Shown piece by piece: positions 59,854-64,000 of a stretch of 64,000 bases of DNA (within the stretch, counting starts at the first letter, position 1; every line of letters begins with the position of its first letter). The stretch comes from Streptomyces sp. NBC_00286 (lineage in GTDB: Bacteria; Actinomycetota; Actinomycetes; Streptomycetales; Streptomycetaceae), in the NCBI RefSeq assembly GCF_036173125.1, contig NZ_CP108054.1:7965001-8029000 (forward strand), read 5' to 3'. Below the pieces are notes generated by a model, which saw nothing but the letters and a program-made list of their open reading frames with translations, made no database searches and had not been told where the DNA came from. Position numbers and translations under genes: made by a program.

Positions 59854-60387
59854 ATGCAGTGGAAAACCCACGGTGAGCGACAGATCTACACCAACCCCTG
59901 GGTGAATCTCTGTCTGGTGGACGTCCAGCAACCGGATGGGCGTCGCTGGGAGTACCACGTCGTTCGCCTCCGGCACCTGGCCGTGGCCGCCGTGGTCAAT
60001 GACCGCCGAGAGGTCTTGATGATGTGGCGGCACCGCTTCATCACGGACGCCTGGGCCTGGGAGTTGCCCATGGGTCTGGTCGAGGACGGGGAGTCCCCGG
60101 AGGAGGCGGCGGCCCGCGAGGTCCTGGAGGAGACGGGCTGGCGGCCCGGCCCCATCAAGCCGCTTATCTACGCCGAGCCGGCCAACGGGATCACCGATTC
60201 GCAGCACCATGTTTTCCGCGTGGATGGCGCGACCTACGCCGGGCCGCCCACGGAGAAGAACGAGTCCGACCGCATCGAGTGGATCCCCCTCGCCGAGGTG
60301 CGGGGCATGATCGACCGTCGTGAGATCGTCAGCAGCGGCTCGCTCGTCGGCCTCCTCTACCTGCTCATGGACGAGGCGATCAGCTGA
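59854..60387 (+). CDS. NUDIX hydrolase
   Basis: A 177-residue pyrophosphohydrolase. The NUDIX box is intact: GLVEDGESPEEAAAREVLEE followed by TGW (G-x5-E-x7-REV-x-EE-x-G). Upstream WELPMG and downstream EPANGITDSQHHVFRV are typical of the ADP-ribose/nucleotide-sugar group. Start ATG after CGCAGGA. It converges with the regulator gene at 60401. Confidence 0.9.
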   Translation: MQWKTHGERQIYTNPWVNLCLVDVQQPDGRRWEYHVVRLRHLAVAAVVNDRREVLMMWRHRFITDAWAWELPMGLVEDGESPEEAAAREVLEETGWRPGPIKPLIYAEPANGITDSQHHVFRVDGATYAGPPTEKNESDRIEWIPLAEVRGMIDRREIVSSGSLVGLLYLLMDEAIS

Positions 60388-60400
60388 AGAGCCGCCCGCC

Positions 60401-61726
60401 TCATACCGTGAGCAGTTCCCGTAGGCGGGACTCGAAGGCAGCGGCCACGGGCTCGCTCCGGTACGGGCCCAACTGGTCGTAGAACTCTCTGAGGTGACCT
60501 GTCACCCGCGGGGACGCAACCGCGGCTGCTCGTTCCAGGGCCTCCGTCGCCGTGTGGCACGCGTGGTCCAACTTCCCTTGCTGGAGCTGGGTCCGGGCAA
60601 GCCAGAAGGCGTGGAAGGCGCGGCCGCGCTGGTTGGTGCTGTTGTTCTCTCTGCGCAGGGCATCGGTGATCAGTAGCTCAGCAGTGGCCGCCTCGCCGAG
60701 TCGGCCGTGGGCAATGCCGGTGTCCACGATCAGTTTGGGCTCGTCGAAATAGGTCACCCATGCGGGGTCGGGGTCATTTGGCGTGCTCTGCTCGAACTGA
60801 CGGTGGGCCTCGGAGATCGCTGTGTGCGTGGCGGTCTGGTTGCCAAGGGTGGCGTGGGCGAACGCTTCCCGCATGGCTAGCATCGACAGCACGCGCGGGG
60901 TGGTCCCGGCAGCGCTATGGGCTTCGTCCTGGGCGGCGTTGACATACGCCAGTGCATCCCCGGGCTTGTCCTGGTACGTGGCCTGAAGGCTCATGCACGC
61001 CAGCACGTTGGCCATGAACTGTCGGTCGTCAATTTCCTTGGCCAGTTGAAGAGCCTCGGAGAAATACGTACGGGCCTGGCTGTACTGGCGTGCGTCAAAG
61101 TGCGTCCAGCCGGTGAGGCGAGCCAACTCGGCTGCGACGCCGTACAGCTGTTGCTGGATGGGCTCGGGGCGGCCCTTCTTGAGAAGGCCCACGACGTACC
61201 GGAGTTGGCCGACGACCGCCGGCCGCAGGGCTTCGCCTCCGTGTTGGTCGTCTCGGCGCCAGTAGTCCTCGATGGATGCCCGTAAGGCCTGGAGAGTGCA
61301 GGGACGTGGGCTGGTCCGTGAAGTGAGCGCGAGGAAACTTTCTGCCTCCGCCCCCGGAAGGGCGGTGGGGTCCGGCTCGGGCTGCGGTTCGTCGGGGCGG
61401 GGCGGTTCCCGCTCGGATACGGCCAGACCTGCGGGCGTCTCCCAGGAACGCCGGGCAAGTCCGAGCATGTGGCCGGGGATCCGCAGGCCGTCCGCCACCC
61501 GCTCGATCACATCTATGTGGACCAACTGGCGTCGGCCCGCCGTCACTTCGCCGACGCGGCTGGGCGTCAGGTCGCAGCGGCGGGCGATCATCGACGGATA
61601 GATGCCCGCATGGATCTTGACCAGCCGAAAAACCCGCGCGAAGTCGCGGACACGGCACGCGTCGATCATCTCGGGATTGGTGAGCAGTCTGGCCGGAAGC
61701 TCCTGTGGACGGGGCGGCTCGGGCAT
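60401..61726 (-). CDS. HTH regulator with C-terminal TPR repeats, RiPP-cluster associated
   Basis: A 441-residue protein. Residues 25-80 hold a degenerate XRE helix-turn-helix (YPSMIARRCDLTPSRVGEVT). After a Pro-rich linker, helical TPR-like repeats fill residues about 140-420 (GWTHFDARQYSQARTYFSEA, YQDKPGDALAYVNAAQDEAH, LGEAATAELLITDALRREN). Such NsdA/TPR regulators bind small signals or peptides. It is divergent from the ATP-grasp peptide genes across overlapping palindromes, so it probably controls them and itself. Confidence 0.82.
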   Translation of the reverse strand: MPEPPRPQELPARLLTNPEMIDACRVRDFARVFRLVKIHAGIYPSMIARRCDLTPSRVGEVTAGRRQLVHIDVIERVADGLRIPGHMLGLARRSWETPAGLAVSEREPPRPDEPQPEPDPTALPGAEAESFLALTSRTSPRPCTLQALRASIEDYWRRDDQHGGEALRPAVVGQLRYVVGLLKKGRPEPIQQQLYGVAAELARLTGWTHFDARQYSQARTYFSEALQLAKEIDDRQFMANVLACMSLQATYQDKPGDALAYVNAAQDEAHSAAGTTPRVLSMLAMREAFAHATLGNQTATHTAISEAHRQFEQSTPNDPDPAWVTYFDEPKLIVDTGIAHGRLGEAATAELLITDALRRENNSTNQRGRAFHAFWLARTQLQQGKLDHACHTATEALERAAAVASPRVTGHLREFYDQLGPYRSEPVAAAFESRLRELLTV

Positions 61727-61768
61727 CGCAAGGCTCCCACGGCTGAGGACTACTCAACGTTGTCGTAC

Positions 61769-61801
61769 GTAACTTCACGTGATGTTACCCAAGTTGGGTA
61801 A
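61769..61801. promoter_or_regulatory. Two overlapping palindromes between the regulator and the RiPP genes
   Basis: GTAACTTCACGTGATGTTAC (61769-61788, one mismatch pair) and TTACCCAAGTTGGGTAA (61785-61801, 8-bp perfect arms around one base). Both sit about 40-75 bases upstream of the leftward regulator and may be bound by it. Confidence 0.65.
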
Positions 61802-61935
61802 TCAGCTGGGCCTTTCTGTCGAGCTTCCGAGATCGCGATGCTCTCGGTATGGCGAACGAACAGAAGCCGACCGACGTGCGAGCAGCACAGCCGTGCAGTT
61901 CGGAGTCGCCCCATCCTCAGGGAGAGGAGAGGGCG

Positions 61936-62160
61936 GTGGTGATCGGCAGCGAGGAACAACCGGCCGTGCAGACGCTGATGGTGGACAGACGCAACGCCCG
62001 AGTGGGCATCGTGATGGGCCACGAAGGTCCGTACGTCCAGCTTCGACCTCCTCAGGGAGGCAAGGAGTGGGACGCCCCGCCTGATGAACTGCGCCCACCC
62101 ACACAGGCCGAGGAGATGAGCGCCAAGGTGGCCGTGGCCAACGGGCGGTGGGGACGGTGA
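61936..62160 (+). CDS. Small RiPP-cluster protein
   Basis: A 74-residue protein with the core RRNARVGIVMGHEGPYVQLR followed by PPQGGKEWDAPPDELRPPT. From memory this small protein recurs near ATP-grasp peptide clusters. I prefer the GTG at 61936, preceded by GGAGAGGAGAGG, over ATG 61849, which lacks a ribosome site and adds a non-conserved leader. It overlaps the next gene by four bases. Confidence 0.62.
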   Translation: MVIGSEEQPAVQTLMVDRRNARVGIVMGHEGPYVQLRPPQGGKEWDAPPDELRPPTQAEEMSAKVAVANGRWGR

Positions 62161-62393
62161 GCCCGCGCGCTGTCCTGCGGTACGAGGCCTGGACGCTCGA
62201 ACCTGATCGAGAGCCCGACGCGGAGCCGACAACGTACGCCATGCAGTGCGCCGTGGACGGCGAGACGTCCCCGCCCAGTGAGGACTTCGCCGAGCCACAG
62301 AAGTGGGTGCTGGACCACTGCGGGCGGCACCCGTCGCACCACACGTACCGCGAGATCATCACTCGGCCGTGGCGCTCCTGGAGGCGGCCATGA
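62157..62393 (+). CDS. Small protein with Cys/His metal-site pattern, RiPP cluster
   Basis: A 78-residue protein: RAVLRYEAWTLEPDREPDAE, then MQCAVDGETSPPSEDFAEPQ and LDHCGRHPSHHTYRE. The C...C-x2-H-x3-H set suggests a single zinc site. GTG start overlaps the stop of the preceding gene. Function unknown; likely expressed with the peptide genes. Confidence 0.68.
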   Translation: MSPRAVLRYEAWTLEPDREPDAEPTTYAMQCAVDGETSPPSEDFAEPQKWVLDHCGRHPSHHTYREIITRPWRSWRRP

Positions 62394-62473
62394 TTCGCGA
62401 CAGACCCCGGCAGGGACTGACCTCCCCCCTTGCAGCTCAATCAGGCAGTATCCGCCCACACCAAGGAGGCACC

Positions 62474-62731
62474 TTGCAACCGACGGCCACTCCGCCGGTC
62501 CCGTGGGGCATGCGCCGCATGGCCCCGCTGCGTAACAGTGAGCCATCTCCTTGGCGGTACGCGGGACTTGACCCACAGACCCAGACCGGCCACTGGATCG
62601 GCGGCGACGGCCGCATGACGCCGGCCGAACTCGGCAAGCACGGTACGTCCGTCAACACCTACCCGCCCACCCAGGTCAGCAAGGACGGCAAGGTGGACGG
62701 CGACTCCGGCCACGACGCGAGCCAGGACTAG
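62474..62731 (+). CDS. tgmA: Putative ATP-grasp-modified RiPP precursor (TgmA-like)
   Basis: An 85-residue precursor. The leader has PWGMRRMAPLRNSEPSPWRY and LDPQTQTGHWI, matching the PWG-x-RRMAP and LDP-x-TQT features of this family as I recall them. ELGKHGTS marks the leader-core border, and the core (about 55-85) has Thr/Ser (T58, S59, T62, T66, S69) followed by acidic residues (D71, D75, D77, D81, D85), as needed for ester links. The start is taken as TTG 62474, with AAGGAGG just upstream; an ATG at 62390 overlapping the previous stop is the alternative. Confidence 0.75.
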   Translation: MQPTATPPVPWGMRRMAPLRNSEPSPWRYAGLDPQTQTGHWIGGDGRMTPAELGKHGTSVNTYPPTQVSKDGKVDGDSGHDASQD

Positions 62732-62742
62732 GAGGCACGCCT

Positions 62743-63705
62743 ATGGACGGACGCCCGGTGCTTGTGTCCACCCAGCACGAAGACGCGACCGCGGACCTCG
62801 TCATCACGGAACTGAACCGGCGCCGGGTGCCCGTCCTACGCCTCGACCCAGGGCGGGACTTCCCTGCCTCGGCGATCCTGGCGGCCCGCCTGGGCTCGGA
62901 CGGGTGGAGCGGCAGGCTCACGGTCGGGGAACGCTCCGTAGACCTGGGTGCCGTACGCGCCCTCTACCACCGACGCCCCAACATCTATACCGCAGACGAC
63001 GACACCCAGGAGGCGCGATTCGCCGCGCAGGAGAACCGACGCGGACTGGGTGGCGTACTCGGTGCTCTCCCCGCCTGCTTGTACCTGAGCCACCCGCAGG
63101 CCATCGCACGCGCTGAGTACAAGCCCGCGCAATTGGCCGCGGCGCACCGCGTCGGCTTCACCGTCCCCGCCACTCTGATCACCAGCGATCCGCTCGAAGC
63201 CAAGGCCTTCGCGGCCGAACAGCCCACGGTGTACAAGCCGTTGCACGCCGCCGCGTACGACGTGGACGGCGAACCGGCAGGCATCTGGGCGGCCCCGGTG
63301 CAGCCCGGGGAACTCGACGAAACGGTGGGCCACTGCGCCCACCTCTTCCAGGCGCTCGTGCCCAAGTCGTGCGACGTGCGCGCCGTGGTCGTCGACGATC
63401 GAGTGTTCTGCGCCCGCATCACCGCGCCGCTCGGCGTGGTGGACTGGCGCGCGGAGTACCGGAACCTGCGCTATGAGGCTGTGGAGTGTCCGGAGCAGAT
63501 CCGCGGCAGCCTGCTCGCCTTCCTCGCGGCCTTCGGGCTCCGCTTCGGCGCTTTCGACTTCGCTGTGACCGCTGATGGAACCTGGTGGTTTCTGGAATGC
63601 AACCCCAACGGCCAATGGGCGTGGCTGGAAGCAGCGGCCGGGCTGCCCATCACCGCGGCCATCGCTGAACTCCTGCAGAACGGAGAGCCCTCACGTGACT
63701 GCTGA
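62743..63705 (+). CDS. tgmB: ATP-grasp peptide maturase (TgmB-like, SAV_5884 family)
   Basis: A 320-residue ATP-grasp ligase expected to join side chains of the precursor through omega-ester or amide bonds. Visible: N-terminal VLVSTQHEDATADLVITELN, RALYHRRPNIY, ATP-binding KPLHAAAYDVDGEPAGIW, RITAPLGVVDWR, and the metal-binding FLECNPNGQWAWLE (E and N). RiPP maturases of this group are about 320 residues. ATG 62743 follows GGAGG, 11 bases after the precursor stop. Confidence 0.88.
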   Translation: MDGRPVLVSTQHEDATADLVITELNRRRVPVLRLDPGRDFPASAILAARLGSDGWSGRLTVGERSVDLGAVRALYHRRPNIYTADDDTQEARFAAQENRRGLGGVLGALPACLYLSHPQAIARAEYKPAQLAAAHRVGFTVPATLITSDPLEAKAFAAEQPTVYKPLHAAAYDVDGEPAGIWAAPVQPGELDETVGHCAHLFQALVPKSCDVRAVVVDDRVFCARITAPLGVVDWRAEYRNLRYEAVECPEQIRGSLLAFLAAFGLRFGAFDFAVTADGTWWFLECNPNGQWAWLEAAAGLPITAAIAELLQNGEPSRDC

Positions 63706-64000
63706 CTCCTCATCGTCCGGGCAAATGCGCGCGGACCTCGTCCAGCGCCTCATCAAGGCCGGATCCCTGTGCACTCCCGCGTGGGAGGAAGCCGTGGCAT
63801 CGGTGCCTCGGGAGGCGTTCCTGTCGCGGGGCTGGTTCGAGCACGATGGGGGCGGCTGGTACCGGCCCGCTAGCCCCATCGACAGCCCGTCCAGGGCCTA
63901 CGAAGACGACAGCCTGGTGACCCAGGTTGCTGGAGCCGTCTTCCCCGACCAGGTGGAGGGCCGCATCTCCGCTGCCCCGTCCTCCTCCTCGACCTTGCCC
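63695..64000 (+). CDS. tgmC: PIMT-like methyltransferase of the ATP-grasp peptide system, N-terminal part
   Basis: The GTG at 63695 overlaps the end of tgmB by 11 bases and opens 102 codons to the window edge. The sequence (MRADLVQRLIKAGSLCTPAW, VPREAFLSRGWFE, then YEDDSLVTQVAG) matches the N terminus of protein L-isoaspartyl O-methyltransferase homologues. In related systems such enzymes convert an Asp of the cyclised peptide to aspartimide. The SAM-binding part lies outside the window. The last 15 codons are low in similarity and cannot be judged. Confidence 0.82.
   Translation, partial: MTADSSSSGQMRADLVQRLIKAGSLCTPAWEEAVASVPREAFLSRGWFEHDGGGWYRPASPIDSPSRAYEDDSLVTQVAGAVFPDQVEGRISAAPSSSSTLP

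Overview
The window is chromosomal DNA from a Streptomyces-like actinomycete. The GC content is very high, GTG starts are common, and many genes overlap as ATGA or GTGA. The gene content is also typical of the genus: a sufR-B-D-C-S-U operon with a Rieske ferredoxin, actinobacterial dapD, a SigE-type sigma factor, a DUF5753/DUF397/anti-sigma-kinase cluster, and a SAV_5884-type ATP-grasp RiPP cluster. It opens inside ctaB and closes inside a methyltransferase gene.

1-10 kb holds heme a biosynthesis (ctaB, ctaA), a FluG-like amidohydrolase, a nucleotidyltransferase, a DrrAB-like ABC exporter, a secreted GH16 hydrolase, and a leftward two-component group (two single-domain receivers, a small membrane protein, a hybrid-input histidine kinase). 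10.4-17 kb is the Fe-S assembly operon, headed by a CAAC-N6-GTTG palindrome that overlaps the sufR start codon and closed by an 18-bp-stem terminator. 17-25 kb contains an ABFB-domain membrane protein, a secreted alpha/beta hydrolase, an SMR pump with its TetR regulator and paired operators, dapD, an ECF sigma factor with a membrane partner, and a dapA paralogue. 26-35 kb has small conserved proteins, holin-X and DUF3618 proteins, a secreted nuclease-like protein, and a Tat-exported PhoX-like phosphatase behind a PHO box.

35.0-37.1 kb is the most striking part. Three tandem Y RNA-like units lie just upstream of a TROVE/Rsr (Ro60) gene. All three keep the same two helices with compensatory base changes. 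The first and third also carry a circularly permuted tRNA mimic (T arm, then capped acceptor stem, then D arm); the middle one lacks it. A promoter-like sequence points to a start exactly at the first unit.

37-48 kb contains an autoregulated membrane-protein/XRE pair with two identical operators, a DUF5685 protein with a very Cys-rich tail, a WhiJ/AbaA-like cluster, a GntR regulator with ACC deaminase, a MarR-type regulator divergent from a DUF4097/ABC operon, a double TerD protein, and a 365-bp element bounded by near-identical inverted repeats. 48-57 kb is a sugar-acid or uronate uptake and catabolism locus (dehydrogenase, ABC importer, DeoR regulator, uronate dehydrogenase-like enzyme, KdgD-like dehydratase). 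56.7-57.8 kb is decayed: an MFS remnant and a frameshifted acetyltransferase. 57.8-60.4 kb holds small enzymes.

60.4-64 kb is a RiPP locus of the ATP-grasp (graspetide) type with a PIMT-like methyltransferase. Its regulator is divergent across overlapping palindromes, and its precursor peptide begins at a TTG codon. No rRNA, standard tRNA, CRISPR array or intact insertion sequence was seen. All functions are read from sequence motifs and remembered family features; no database search was run.
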